64,000 nucleotides of DNA from JAJAZB01 sp965249815 (GTDB lineage Bacteria; Bacteroidota; Bacteroidia; Cytophagales; Spirosomataceae): contig CBDFMV010000002.1 in assembly GCA_965249815.1 (NCBI GenBank), positions 558,001-622,000 on the forward strand, in the 5' to 3' direction. Numbering within the stretch: position 1 is the stretch's first letter; each line of letters begins with the position of its first letter. Positions 49,941 to 58,598 of the stretch are shown here, piece by piece. The notes under the pieces are model-generated. The model was not told the DNA's origin and made no database searches. It worked only from the letters and a program-made list of their open reading frames with translations. A program made the translations under genes and the position numbers.

Positions 49941-50390
49941 TTACAAAATTTTTTGAATTAGCGACTTTATCGCGTTTATGTTATTTAATGCTTCCTTTTT
50001 TAAAATTTTTTGTATTTTATATCTCATTTCCGGATCCCAGCTAACAACTGAGCTCCACTCATTGAGAAAATTCCGTTTAATTTGAACTTCAACACCTGAA
50101 TAGAACAGCAACTTATTCAAATCATGATTTCTCATGTCTTTGATTTGCGTTATCGTACCAGCTAAAAGGGGTTGACTTTTTACATTGTTTTGGTAAACGC
50201 CAAATTCCATCTTGTTTTCTGGGAAGCCTTGTGCAAATTTAAAAATTTTACAGATCTTTAATTTAAGAGCTAACTCAACAGCGTATCCAGCTATATAAAC
50301 TGCAGTAGCATATCGTTTGTTAGCAACGAGCACGTCTGCATCCTTAAGCCTTTGGTCTATGAGTTCGCTTAAAATCTTCTTTGGAATCAT
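49941..50390 (-). CDS. HEPN domain protein
   Basis: 149 residues from the ATG at 50390. HEPN layout: RLKDADVLVANKRYATAVYIAGYAVELALKLKICK (14-48), NHDLNKLLFYSG (88-99), WSSVVSWDPEMRYK near 112-125. The canonical R-x(4-6)-H RNase motif is not present; the region has R87-N-H89 instead. HEPN proteins include RNase toxins and nucleotidyl-transfer partners, but a toxin role is only suggested here. The AT-rich gene and its DUF2188 partner look recently acquired. Confidence 0.82.
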   Translation of the reverse strand: MIPKKILSELIDQRLKDADVLVANKRYATAVYIAGYAVELALKLKICKIFKFAQGFPENKMEFGVYQNNVKSQPLLAGTITQIKDMRNHDLNKLLFYSGVEVQIKRNFLNEWSSVVSWDPEMRYKIQKILKKEALNNINAIKSLIQKIL

Positions 50391-50532
50391 GCATGTACTC
50401 AAGATACAAAACTTGCACAAGGGAGAAACCATATAAGCTTACTGCCAATGGACGGATAGACGCACCTGCGGCATCATGAATGCATATTGTCTATCGGTAC
50501 CCCTCTGTGGTCGGTCTTTTCACGAAAGCTAC

Positions 50533-50570
50533 AAAAAAAGAGGATTGGCGCTAAACCAACCCTCTTTTTT
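50533..50570 (-). terminator. Terminator of the ABC-F gene
   Basis: AAAAAAAGAGGATTGG / CCAACCCTCTTTTTT with a short loop, 45 bases beyond the ABC-F stop; on the minus strand it ends in a T run. Confidence 0.8.
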
Positions 50571-50614
50571 CGTGAAGTCCGTCATGGAACGGGCAGCATG
50601 ACGGTTGACGGCCC

Positions 50615-52243
50615 CTACACCGCCACTCCGTACAACTCCGCCTTCTGCGCTTTCACGCGTTCGTCGGTGAGGTAGTCGTCGAAGCTCATCAGCTTGTCGA
50701 GGCAACCGTTGGGCGTGAGTTCAACGACCCGGTTGGCGACGGTCTGGGTCAACTGGTGGTCGTGGCTGGTAAAGAGAAGGTTGCCCGAAAATTCCTCCAT
50801 GCCCTTGTTGAGCGCCTGGATAGATTCGAGGTCGAGGTGGTTGGTAGGTTCGTCGAAGAGCAGCGCGTTGGCCCCGGAGAGCATCATTTTGGAGAACAGA
50901 CACCGCTGGCGTTCGCCCCCACTGAGCACGGTGCATTTCTTGAGGGCTTCCTCGCCCGAAAACAGCATCCGGCCCAGAAAACTCCGCACGAAGGTTTCGT
51001 CTTTCTCCACCGAAAACTGCCGCAGCCAATCCACGAGGTTGAGGCTGGGGTCGTTGAAGTACGCCGTGGCGTCGTTGGGCAGGTAGCTCGTCGTGATGGT
51101 GACGCCCCACCGGAACGAGCCGCTGGTGGCCTGGCGCTCGCCCATCAGGATGTCGAACAGCGCGCTCACGGCCAGGCCGTCTTTGCTCAGAAACGCGATT
51201 TTGTCGCCCTTCGCCATCGAGAAATTCAGGTCGCGGAACAGCACCGTGCCGTCGTCGAGCGTGTAGCTGAGGTGTTCGACACTCAGAATCTGGTCGCCCG
51301 CCTCACGGTCGGATTTAAAACCGATGAAGGGGTACTTGCGCGACGACGGTTTGATGTCCTCCACGGTCAGCTTGTCGAGCATTTTCTGGCGGGCCGTGGC
51401 CTGCTTGCTCTTGGCGACATTGGCCGAAAAGCGCCGGATGAATTCCTCCAGTTCCTTCCGTTTTTCGTCGGTTTTCTTGTTCTGGTCGGATTTCTGGCGG
51501 GCGGCAAGCTGGCTCGATTCGTACCAGAACGTGTAGTTGCCCGCGTACAACTGGATTTTTGCGAAATCCAAATCGGCGATGTGCGTGCAGACGTTGTCGA
51601 GGAAGTGCCGGTCGTGGCTGACAACGACGACCGTGTTTTTAAAATTCATCAAAAAGTTTTCCAGCCATAAAATGCTCTCGATGTCGAGGTTGTTGGTCGG
51701 CTCGTCGAGCAGCAGAATGTCGGGGTTGCCGAAGAGCGCCTGGGCCAGCAGCACCTTCACTTTGTCGGTGGGGTTCACGTCGGCCATGAGCGAGTAGTGG
51801 GCGCTTTCGCCGATGCCCAGCCCGCCGAGCAGCGCGCCCGCGTCCGATTCGGCCTCCCAGCCGTTCATTTCGGCAAACTCGGCCTCCAGGTCGGCGGCGC
51901 GGTTGCCGTCTTCTTCGCTGAAATCTTCCTTGAGGTAAATGGCGTCCTTTTCCTGCATGATTTCGTACAGGCGCTGGTTGCCCATGATGACGGTTTGCAA
52001 CACGGGAAATTCGTCGTAGGCGTTCTGGTTTTGCTTCAGCACCGACATCCGCTCGCCCTTGTCCATCGACACGGAACCGGTGGTGGGGTCGATGTCGCCC
52101 GCGACGATGCGCACGAATGTGGACTTGCCCGCCCCGTTGGCCCCGATGAGGCCGTAGCAGTTGCCGGGCGTGAACTTCAGGTTGACGTCTTCAAAAAGCA
52201 CCCGCTTGCCGAAGCGGAGGGAAAGGTTTGATACCGTAAGCAT
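50615..52243 (-). CDS. ABC-F family ATPase (YbiT/YkpA-like)
   Basis: 542 residues with two ABC domains and no membrane segments. NBD1 has Walker A GANGAGKST, Walker B LLLDEPTNNLD and SHDRHFLD. NBD2 has the signature LSGGERQRCLF and DEPTNHLD but a degenerate Walker A: the P-loop region reads SKDGLAVSALF and has no GKS/T. An interdomain linker (about 240-310) is Lys/Glu-rich. ABC-F proteins act at the ribosome E site to rescue stalled translation or protect from antibiotics. The degenerate NBD2 is a feature of the YkpA/YbiT branch. Confidence 0.92.
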   Translation of the reverse strand: MLTVSNLSLRFGKRVLFEDVNLKFTPGNCYGLIGANGAGKSTFVRIVAGDIDPTTGSVSMDKGERMSVLKQNQNAYDEFPVLQTVIMGNQRLYEIMQEKDAIYLKEDFSEEDGNRAADLEAEFAEMNGWEAESDAGALLGGLGIGESAHYSLMADVNPTDKVKVLLAQALFGNPDILLLDEPTNNLDIESILWLENFLMNFKNTVVVVSHDRHFLDNVCTHIADLDFAKIQLYAGNYTFWYESSQLAARQKSDQNKKTDEKRKELEEFIRRFSANVAKSKQATARQKMLDKLTVEDIKPSSRKYPFIGFKSDREAGDQILSVEHLSYTLDDGTVLFRDLNFSMAKGDKIAFLSKDGLAVSALFDILMGERQATSGSFRWGVTITTSYLPNDATAYFNDPSLNLVDWLRQFSVEKDETFVRSFLGRMLFSGEEALKKCTVLSGGERQRCLFSKMMLSGANALLFDEPTNHLDLESIQALNKGMEEFSGNLLFTSHDHQLTQTVANRVVELTPNGCLDKLMSFDDYLTDERVKAQKAELYGVAV

Positions 52244-52317
52244 CTGGGAAGATTTTCGATGGATAATTGCGGATTTTCGATTGAAAAAAGGCGGACCAAC
52301 GCCTGAAAATCACGGCG

Positions 52318-52325
52318 CAAAGATA
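52318..52325 (-). promoter_or_regulatory. -7 promoter element for the ABC-F gene
   Basis: TATCTTTG on the minus strand, 74 bases upstream of the ATG. Confidence 0.5.
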
Positions 52326-52346
52326 GCGATTTTGGGCGGGAACGGC

Positions 52347-52377
52347 TTGCTTTGGCGGGAGCGGACGGATAGATTTG
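52347..52377 (+). promoter_or_regulatory. Promoter of the YdeI-like gene
   Basis: TTG (52347-52349), a 20-base spacer and TAGATTTG (52370-52377); the ATG is at 52421. Confidence 0.6.
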
Positions 52378-52420
52378 GGGCGAAAAGCGGCGTTGCTTTC
52401 ACCCGCATTTTCCTGAAATC

Positions 52421-52996
52421 ATGGAGTTTTTCTACGCCCCGAATCGCCCGGCCTGGCGCGAGTGGCTGGCCGAAAACCACGCCAGTGCGCCCGGCGTGTG
52501 GTTTGTGTTTTTCAAAAAAGCCACGGGCCAGCCGACGCTCACCTACGCCGAGGCCGTGGAGGAAGCGCTTTGTTTCGGCTGGATCGACAGCCTGCCCAAA
52601 GCCCTCGACGCCGAGCGCCACGCCCTGAAATTCTCGCCGCGCAAGCCGAAAAGCGTGTGGTCGAAGGTGAACAAAGAGCGCATCGAAATTCTGCTCGCCG
52701 ACGGACGGATGACGCCCGTGGGCCTCGCGAAAATCGAAGCGGCAAAGCAGGACGGCTCCTGGACCCTGCTCGACGCGAGCGACGCCCTGCTGGTGCCACC
52801 TGACCTGGAGGCGGCCCTGGCCGCCAACGAAACAGCCCGGACGAATTTCCAGGCCTTCAGTAAGTCGGCCAAAAAGCAGATTCTCTGGTGGATTGAAAGC
52901 GCCAAACGCCCCGAAACCCGGCAGGCGCGGATTGAAAAAACGGTGGAAGCGGCCGTCCAGAAGAAAAACCCAGTAGCGCCGCAACCACGGGCTTGA
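52421..52996 (+). CDS. YdeI/OmpD-associated family protein
   Basis: 191 residues. N-terminal YdeI part: RPAWREWLAENHASAPGVWFVFFKKATG, then LTYAEAVEEALCFGWIDSLPKALD and FSPRKPKSVWSKVNKERIEILLADGRM. The C-terminal part carries the YdeI-type (DUF1905-associated) helices NFQAFSKSAKKQILWWIESAKRPETRQARIEKTV. The group is linked to bacteriocin resistance only by name; the function is unknown. Cytosolic. Confidence 0.88.
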   Translation: MEFFYAPNRPAWREWLAENHASAPGVWFVFFKKATGQPTLTYAEAVEEALCFGWIDSLPKALDAERHALKFSPRKPKSVWSKVNKERIEILLADGRMTPVGLAKIEAAKQDGSWTLLDASDALLVPPDLEAALAANETARTNFQAFSKSAKKQILWWIESAKRPETRQARIEKTVEAAVQKKNPVAPQPRA

Positions 52997-53000
52997 GTCG

Positions 53001-54323
53001 TCAAAGCCCCACCCGGCGGTTCTGTTCGCGCCAGTAAAGTTGGTACAACGGCGCGAAGGCTTCGGGGCGGCGGGGAAGCGCCTGTACTTTTTCCAGGGCA
53101 ATCTGAATTTCGTTGAAATGCTGGAAAAACGCGTCGCTCGAAAGTGCGTCGAGCACTTCGCGCCGCACCGCCGGGCTGTTGAGCAGGGTACTTTCTTTCG
53201 CCAGCAACTCGCTTTGCAGGCGTTCCCGGTCCGTTTTCACCGACTCGAAAATGGCGCGGTACTGCGAAGCAGCGCGCCGAAACAGCCGCTCGGCTTCCCA
53301 CCAGAACGAGGCGTCGGGCTGCGCGGTCGGTTGGGTGAAATCGAGCAAAAACGTGCCGCCCGTAAACACGGGTTTGAACACCGACAGCGCCGGAAGCGAC
53401 GTGCCCGTCAGCCAAACCGTGCCGGGCTGGTGCAGGCGCAGTTCGGCCACCATCGAACCCGTCGTTTGATTCGGGCAAAGCAGCCCCGTGGCGTGCATGC
53501 AGACGTCTTTGGTGCTGGCCCGGTGGGGCGCGAAATCCGCCCCGGCGTGGTGACTACTCAGCAGGTCGATGGCGTTCCGAACGGTGAGTTTTCCGGCGCT
53601 TGCTCCCTGCGTCGTGCGGACTTGCCGGATGGCGCAACGGCTCAGCCGGGTCATGAACGGGGCCGAGTAGGCGTTGGCAAAATTGAACGTTTCGCCCGCC
53701 TTCACCCAGCCGTTTTGGCGGGCAAAAGCAAGGGCATTTGGCGAAATCAGGTCGTAAGTTTCACCAATCGTCAGGCCGTTGGAGATGCTGCGGACGCCGC
53801 GTACTTTTTCGGCCACCCACTCGCGCCCGGCAGTTTCGAGCACCCAGGCCGCGGTCGGGTCGGCAATCAGAAAACTGTTGTGGTAGAAAAAATTCCGGTC
53901 CCGGTAGCCGCCGCACGCGTCGGGTCCCCACTCGGTGAGCAGCTCGGTGATGATTTCCAGCGCAGTTTCAGCGGTGGTGGCGCGTTCGAGGGCCAGCCGG
54001 AGCAGGTCCATGCCGGTGAGGCCGTCGTTTTTCTTCCGAAATTTCACTTTCGTAAATACCGCCTCGTTGCCAATCGCCACGCCGTGCTCGTTGACGCCCA
54101 TCTCCGCGCCCCACATCCAGAACGGTTTCGACAGAATCACCGCCGCCGTCTGGCGCACCTGCGGGATTTCGATGTACGTGCAGCGCACCGTTTTTTGGTT
54201 GGTTTCCTGCCGGTTGTAGCGAATCACCGCCTGCGCCTCGTTGGGTTCGCGGTCGGAGTTTTTGGCAAAAATCAGGTGGCCCGAAGCGGTGGCGTGGGGC
54301 AGGGCCACGAAGGTGTCGCACAT
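53001..54323 (-). CDS. C69/secernin-like Ntn hydrolase
   Basis: 440 residues. It begins MCDTFVALPHATASGHLIFAKNSDREPNEAQAV; Cys2 is the N-terminal nucleophile after Met removal, as in C69 dipeptidases and secernins, and the NSDREP motif binds the alpha-amino group. Further Ntn strands are WMWGAEMGVNEHGVAIGNEAVFTK and SFLIADPTAAWVLETAGREWVAEKV. No signal peptide. It would hydrolyse peptide or amide bonds, substrate unknown. Confidence 0.88.
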   Translation of the reverse strand: MCDTFVALPHATASGHLIFAKNSDREPNEAQAVIRYNRQETNQKTVRCTYIEIPQVRQTAAVILSKPFWMWGAEMGVNEHGVAIGNEAVFTKVKFRKKNDGLTGMDLLRLALERATTAETALEIITELLTEWGPDACGGYRDRNFFYHNSFLIADPTAAWVLETAGREWVAEKVRGVRSISNGLTIGETYDLISPNALAFARQNGWVKAGETFNFANAYSAPFMTRLSRCAIRQVRTTQGASAGKLTVRNAIDLLSSHHAGADFAPHRASTKDVCMHATGLLCPNQTTGSMVAELRLHQPGTVWLTGTSLPALSVFKPVFTGGTFLLDFTQPTAQPDASFWWEAERLFRRAASQYRAIFESVKTDRERLQSELLAKESTLLNSPAVRREVLDALSSDAFFQHFNEIQIALEKVQALPRRPEAFAPLYQLYWREQNRRVGL

Positions 54324-54329
54324 GGAGAA

Positions 54330-54424
54330 AGTGTAAAGGAGAAAGTTGAAAGTGTAAAGTTGAAAGCGTAAAGTTGGGAATCAGCCCAAACTTTACACTT
54401 TACACGTTCAACTTTACACTTCTT
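54330..54424. repeat. Word-repeat inverted sequence in a divergent spacer
   Basis: AAAGTGTAAAG, AAAGTTGAAAGTGTAAAG and TTGAAAGCGTAAAGTTGGG lie on the left and their inverse (CCCAAACTTTACACTTTACAC, TTCAACTTTACACTTC) on the right. The pairing is imperfect because the words are shuffled. Between the C69 gene start and the NUDIX gene start. Confidence 0.7.
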
Positions 54425-54906
54425 TGACTGCCCTCGATTTCTACGGCCAGCGCCTGCGGGTGCGGGTATTCGGCCTCTGTCACCACGACGACCGCCTGCT
54501 GCTGGTGCGGCACCGGGCGCTTTTGCACGACGGCTCGTTTTGGGAACCGCCCGGCGGCGGCGTGGAGTTTGGCGAATCGCTCACCGACGCCGTGGCGCGG
54601 GAGTTTCTCGAAGAAACCGGGCTGGTGGTGCGCGTAGGTAGTTTTCTGTTTCTGAGTGAATTGCAACAACCGCCGCTGCACGCGGTGGAGTTGTTTTTCG
54701 AGGTATTTCCCGAAACGGTAGACGCCGTGCTCGGTCACGACCCCGAACTGGCGGATTCGACCTTGCAGGAACTGGCCTGGCTGACCTGGGAACAAATCGC
54801 GGCCATTCCGGCGCACGAGAAACAGACCGTGCTGCGGCACACGGAAAGTTTGGCCGCGTTGCTGGCGTTGCGCGGGCACTTCACGGCGACGAAGGAGGGA
54901 CACTAA
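54424..54906 (+). CDS. NUDIX hydrolase
   Basis: 160 residues from a TTG start just past the word-repeat region. The fold: LRVRVFGLCHHDDRLLLVRH, Nudix box GGGVEFGESLTDAVAREFLEETGL (complete G-x5-E-x7-R-E-x-x-E-E-x-G), HAVELFFEVFP. Small NUDIX proteins hydrolyse nucleotide sugars, dinucleoside phosphates or oxidised nucleotides. Cytosolic; the substrate is unknown. Confidence 0.9.
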   Translation: MTALDFYGQRLRVRVFGLCHHDDRLLLVRHRALLHDGSFWEPPGGGVEFGESLTDAVAREFLEETGLVVRVGSFLFLSELQQPPLHAVELFFEVFPETVDAVLGHDPELADSTLQELAWLTWEQIAAIPAHEKQTVLRHTESLAALLALRGHFTATKEGH

Positions 54907-54973
54907 AAAAACTTGAGGTGTGCGGTAGTTCAAGGGGCTGTCACTTCAGCCCAACCATCCCCTGACTACGTCC

Positions 54974-55124
54974 AACCACCCCGCCCCTTCGGGGCACCCC
55001 TCCTTTTCAAGGAGGGGACTCGTACAGGTTTCCCTTTTCTTTACCAGGAAGGGAAATCCGACAGCAACAAGTAAAATCCCCTCCTTAATCAAGGAGGGGT
55101 GCCCAGAGGGCGGGGTGGTTGGGG
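54974..55124. repeat. Composite nested inverted repeat of GC-rich type
   Basis: The outer arm CCAACCACCCCGCCC..CACCCCTCCTT (54974-55007) pairs with AAGGAGGGGTGCCC..GGGCGGGGTGGTTGG (55091-55122). Inside are smaller perfect hairpins: CCCCTCCTT / AAGGAGGGG at about 54999-55019, TTTCCCTT / AAGGGAAA at about 55028-55054, and again CCCCTCCTT / AAGGAGGGG at about 55080-55099. Similar GC-rich elements are, to my memory, dispersed in other Bacteroidota genomes; not checked. Confidence 0.85.
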
Positions 55125-55170
55125 CAGATTGCAAAGGCTTATTTTTAGCTCACAAACCGGGTTAAAAAAT

Positions 55171-55200
55171 AACCTCCCGAAGAGGCATCGTCGGGAGGTT
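55171..55200 (-). terminator. Intrinsic terminator of the DUF5602-like lipoprotein gene
   Basis: AACCTCCCGA / TCGGGAGGTT, perfect 10-bp stem with a 10-base loop; on the minus strand it is followed by ATTTTTTAACCC. Confidence 0.85.
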
Positions 55201-55222
55201 TGGAACAGGCATCGGATGCGGC

Positions 55223-55984
55223 TTAGCGCTTGACGAACTGGCGGAAACTCACCTCGTAGCTGCCGTCGGCCAGCGACTTGATGCCGTAGCGGGTGGGGTA
55301 GTAGAGGCCCGTTTTTTCGTACTTAGCCGGTTGCGGAATGGCCAGATCGGTGTTGGGGTTGGTTTTGATGAACGCCAGCGTCGTCATTTCTTCCCAAAAC
55401 GTCACTTTGCCGTCGTAGGAGCCGTAAACGAACGTATCCGTAAACTTCTGGCCCTTGAACTCGGGGCTGCTGGTGTCGCTCCAGTGCGCGCCCATGGCGG
55501 GCACGCCACCGGGATTTTTAGCAAAACCGGCTGGGATCTGGTCGGCGGAGGGGTTGTTGTCAAACTTGGCTTTGGCTTGGGGGTAAGGCGGAATCGCCAT
55601 CGTTTCGGCCATGGGCTGCATGTAAAAGTGAAAATCGAAGTGGGGCACGTCGTAAATCCCGGCGGGTTCGTGGCCGAGGGCGTTCCAGTCGACCATGATG
55701 TGCTGGAAGGGCGTTTTCTGGCTCACTTCGTCCGGAACCGAGATCATGAACGACGTGGAGCCGTTGGTGGCGGCGTTGTTGGGCAGGTTGTCGAGGGCAC
55801 CCTTGCTCAGGGTGAAGCCGAGGAGTTGCGGCACGCCGCTGGCGTCGGTCTCTGACCAGGCGTTGACCGTGCCGTTGCCCATCGTCAGCGATGGAGCCTG
55901 GGCGCGGGCGGGAGCCGAGTCGTCGGATTTGGAACAGGCCAGCAGCGCAAGGGCCAGGCCGAGGAAGAGAACGGGATGTTTCAT
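55223..55984 (-). CDS. TTHB210/DUF5602-like lipoprotein
   Basis: 253 residues. Lipoprotein signal (MKHPVLFLGLALALLACSK, lipobox LLAC, Cys17), then a small linker. The core motif PHFDFHFYMQP (residues about 114-124) and GAHWSDTSSPEF look like the TTHB210/DUF5602 family with metal-binding His. The Asp/Glu and aromatic content is high. The family function is unclear. The protein would sit on the periplasmic or outer membrane surface. Confidence 0.78.
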   Translation of the reverse strand: MKHPVLFLGLALALLACSKSDDSAPARAQAPSLTMGNGTVNAWSETDASGVPQLLGFTLSKGALDNLPNNAATNGSTSFMISVPDEVSQKTPFQHIMVDWNALGHEPAGIYDVPHFDFHFYMQPMAETMAIPPYPQAKAKFDNNPSADQIPAGFAKNPGGVPAMGAHWSDTSSPEFKGQKFTDTFVYGSYDGKVTFWEEMTTLAFIKTNPNTDLAIPQPAKYEKTGLYYPTRYGIKSLADGSYEVSFRQFVKR

Positions 55985-56097
55985 GGAAGGATTAATTTCA
56001 TGTGAAACAAAGTACGCCGGTTGTGGGCAATGTCCAACTACCGTTTGCTAACTATTTGACGGAGGCCGCAAGCCGTGCCCCGGATGGCCTTTCTTCG

Positions 56098-56105
56098 TAC
56101 CTTTG
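56098..56105 (+). promoter_or_regulatory. -7 promoter element for the helicase gene, leaderless layout
   Basis: TACCTTTG is followed by AGTCA and the ATG at 56111, a near-leaderless arrangement. Confidence 0.55.
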
Positions 56106-56110
56106 AGTCA

Positions 56111-57559
56111 ATGAAACCCAAGCCCGACGTCCTGCCTTCCGACCTGCTCGAAAAACGCTTTCCCCACACGCCCACGCCCGGTCAATTGCGGTTTTTCGCC
56201 CAGATGGACGAGTTTCTGCCCGATGACGACCCCTTCGGAATCCAGGCGTTTCTGCTGAAAGGCTACGCGGGCACGGGCAAAACCACGCTCATCAGCACGC
56301 TCATCAAAATCCTGAGCAAGTTTGGCTACAAGGCCGTACTGCTGGCCCCGACGGGCCGCGCGGCGAAGGTGATGGCGACGTATTCGGGCAAAAAAGCCTT
56401 CACGATTCACAAGAAAATCTACCGGCAGGTCACCAACCCGCATTCGGGCGCGCTGGAATTCAAGCGGCAGAACAACTACCACACCAACACGCTGTTTATC
56501 GTCGACGAAGCCTCGATGCTCACCGACGACGCCGAGTTTGGCACGCGCGGCCTGCTCACCGACCTGCTCGAGTACATTTTCATGACCGAAGACGGCGACG
56601 CGGGCAACAAAATCCTCTTCGTCGGCGACGTGGCGCAGTTGCCGCCCGTGGGCAAAACCGTCAGCCCGGCGCTCGACGCGGAGTACTTGAAAAGCCAGTT
56701 TCACATCGGCGTGCGCGAGCAGGAACTCACCGAGGTGATGCGCCAGGACGCGCTGTCGGGCATCCTCTTCAACGCCACCAACCTGCGCACGATTCTGCAC
56801 GACGAAAAACCGGCGATTTCGTTCACCACAAAAGGCTACCGCGATTTTTACCGCATGACCGCCGACCGGCTCGAAGACGGCCTCCAGTACGCCTACCGCA
56901 AGTTTGGGAAGGAAAACACGATCATCCTCACGCGCAGCAACAAGGCCGCCGTGCAGTACAACCGTTACATCCGCCAGCGGATTTTCTTTCAGGAAGATGA
57001 ACTCAACGCGGGCGACATGCTGATGATCGTCCGCAACAACTACCACTGGCTCGACGACGATTCGCCCGCCGGGTTTCTGGCCAACGGCGATTTCGTGGAG
57101 GTGCGGAAAATCGTGAACACGGAGGAAATGTACGGCTTCCGCTTCGCCACCCTCCGCCTGAGCCTGGCCGACTACCCCGACCAGGAGGATTTTGAGGCGA
57201 AAATCATCCTCGACACGCTTTATGCGCCCTCGGCCTCGCTCACGCAGGACGAAAGTCGGCGGCTCTGGGACACCGTTTCGCAGGATTACGCCCACATCGT
57301 GTCGCGGCGGCAGCGGATGGACGAAATCCGCAAGGACCCGTATCTCAACGCGTTGCAGGTGAAATTTGCCTACGCGCTCACCTGCCACAAGTCGCAGGGC
57401 GGGCAGTGGAACGCCGTGTTTGTCGACCAGGGCTACCTCACCGACGAGCAGGTGAACGAAGAATTCATCCGCTGGCTCTACACGGCCATCACCCGCGCCA
57501 GCGACGAAGTGTTCCTGCTCAACTTCCACGCGGAGTTTTTTGGGGAGAAGAAGGGTTGA
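56111..57559 (+). CDS. RecD/Pif1-type superfamily 1B helicase
   Basis: 482 residues from the ATG at 56111. Walker A GYAGTGKTTL, motif Ia APTGRAAKVM, Walker B FIVDEASMLTDD, motif III VGDVAQLPPVGK, motif V/VI YALTCHKSQGGQWNAVFVD and LYTAITRAS. It is compact and lacks a RecB/RecC partner, like the stand-alone RecD2/Pif1 group in Bacteroidota. It moves 5'-3' on DNA; its repair role is inferred. Confidence 0.9.
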   Translation: MKPKPDVLPSDLLEKRFPHTPTPGQLRFFAQMDEFLPDDDPFGIQAFLLKGYAGTGKTTLISTLIKILSKFGYKAVLLAPTGRAAKVMATYSGKKAFTIHKKIYRQVTNPHSGALEFKRQNNYHTNTLFIVDEASMLTDDAEFGTRGLLTDLLEYIFMTEDGDAGNKILFVGDVAQLPPVGKTVSPALDAEYLKSQFHIGVREQELTEVMRQDALSGILFNATNLRTILHDEKPAISFTTKGYRDFYRMTADRLEDGLQYAYRKFGKENTIILTRSNKAAVQYNRYIRQRIFFQEDELNAGDMLMIVRNNYHWLDDDSPAGFLANGDFVEVRKIVNTEEMYGFRFATLRLSLADYPDQEDFEAKIILDTLYAPSASLTQDESRRLWDTVSQDYAHIVSRRQRMDEIRKDPYLNALQVKFAYALTCHKSQGGQWNAVFVDQGYLTDEQVNEEFIRWLYTAITRASDEVFLLNFHAEFFGEKKG

Positions 57560-57679
57560 CCTAAAACCGCTCCGTCACGAGGTTTCGGCAGATTGGTCCG
57601 GGAGGTACGTGGATTAACGACCTGCTACGTAGCCATTCAGCGCTTTTAAAAGCCTGTCACAGCCAATCAAGGCATGAAA

Positions 57680-58534
57680 TTACTGGCACTGCGCGTAAGT
57701 GACGTGGTAAAAATTCTTTGAATTACCGGTGTGCACAAACTGGCTGGTGCGGTTCTGCGCGTCGAATTGGTAGGAGTACTGCTGGGTAAAGGTGAACGAC
57801 CTCCCGGCGGCCGTCCAGTTGCGAACCCATTTGTTGAGCAAGTGCTTGCTGGTGAGCGGAACGGCGTAAAAGTACGTTGAAACCCAGGCGAATTCCGGCT
57901 GCTGGCTACCTGGCAACCCGTTGAGGTGATCCGGTACGTAGTCCAGCACAAAGTTGTTGGTCTCGGTTTTTCCGTCCGACGTTTTGACTACCCCCGTGAT
58001 GGCGGTAGGGTCACCGTTGCCGTCGTAGGTGTACGCGTAAGTCAGGGTCTCGTCATTGTCCGCTTTGATTTCGGCCCTGGTGAGTTGGCCGCTCGGGTTG
58101 AATTGGAAAACCGAGCCGCTGAAATTTACCGTACTCACCACCCCGTTGGCGTAGGTGGCCGTCACATCACCCGCCGGGTCGGTCAGCTTGAAATTGGTGT
58201 ACGTGTAGGTTCGGCTTTCGGTGGTGCCGTCGTCGATGGTGCTGAGTCCCACAATCCGGAGCTGGTCGTCGAAGTTGAACGTAAATTTCGTTTGAGTCAG
58301 GTCGGCGTTAATGGATACCTCCCTGCACAGCGGGGTACCCGATGGCGACGGGCCTGAATCGCCGTTTTTTTGACAGGCAGTCGGCAGGGTCATGGCAACC
58401 AGGGCGGCAAGCACCAGCCAGCTCTTCCGGGTATGGAATGACCAGCGGATTAGCCGGTTCGGTACAGCATTCGGCTGGGGTGCGCGGACAACCCGCGTAC
58501 GTTCTGGCGATGAATCGGTTGGGAGCGTGTTCAT
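57680..58534 (-). CDS. Hypothetical lipoprotein with YD-like beta repeats
   Basis: 284 residues from the ATG at 58534. A long Arg-rich lead (about 35 residues) precedes the lipoprotein signal SWLVLAALVAMTLPTACQK (lipobox PTAC). The body shows beta-strand motifs of the YD/RHS type: FNFDDQLRIVGLSTIDDG, FQFNPSGQLTRAEIKAD, YTYDGNGDPTAITG, FDAQNRTSQFVHTGN. This resembles Bacteroidota lipoproteins of the DUF4595 kind. Surface or periplasm; function unknown. Confidence 0.7.
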   Translation of the reverse strand: MNTLPTDSSPERTRVVRAPQPNAVPNRLIRWSFHTRKSWLVLAALVAMTLPTACQKNGDSGPSPSGTPLCREVSINADLTQTKFTFNFDDQLRIVGLSTIDDGTTESRTYTYTNFKLTDPAGDVTATYANGVVSTVNFSGSVFQFNPSGQLTRAEIKADNDETLTYAYTYDGNGDPTAITGVVKTSDGKTETNNFVLDYVPDHLNGLPGSQQPEFAWVSTYFYAVPLTSKHLLNKWVRNWTAAGRSFTFTQQYSYQFDAQNRTSQFVHTGNSKNFYHVTYAQCQ

Positions 58535-58598
58535 GATAAAATGGAGTTGCGGATTTGAAAAGACAACGCAAGGTATCATGCCTTAAAAAGCCGGTAAA

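Larger units (their letters stand above)
54907..55222. other. Convergent spacer with a composite repeat
   Basis: 316 bases containing only the composite repeat 54974-55124 and the terminator 55171-55200 with short flanks; no gene is supported. Confidence 0.7.
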
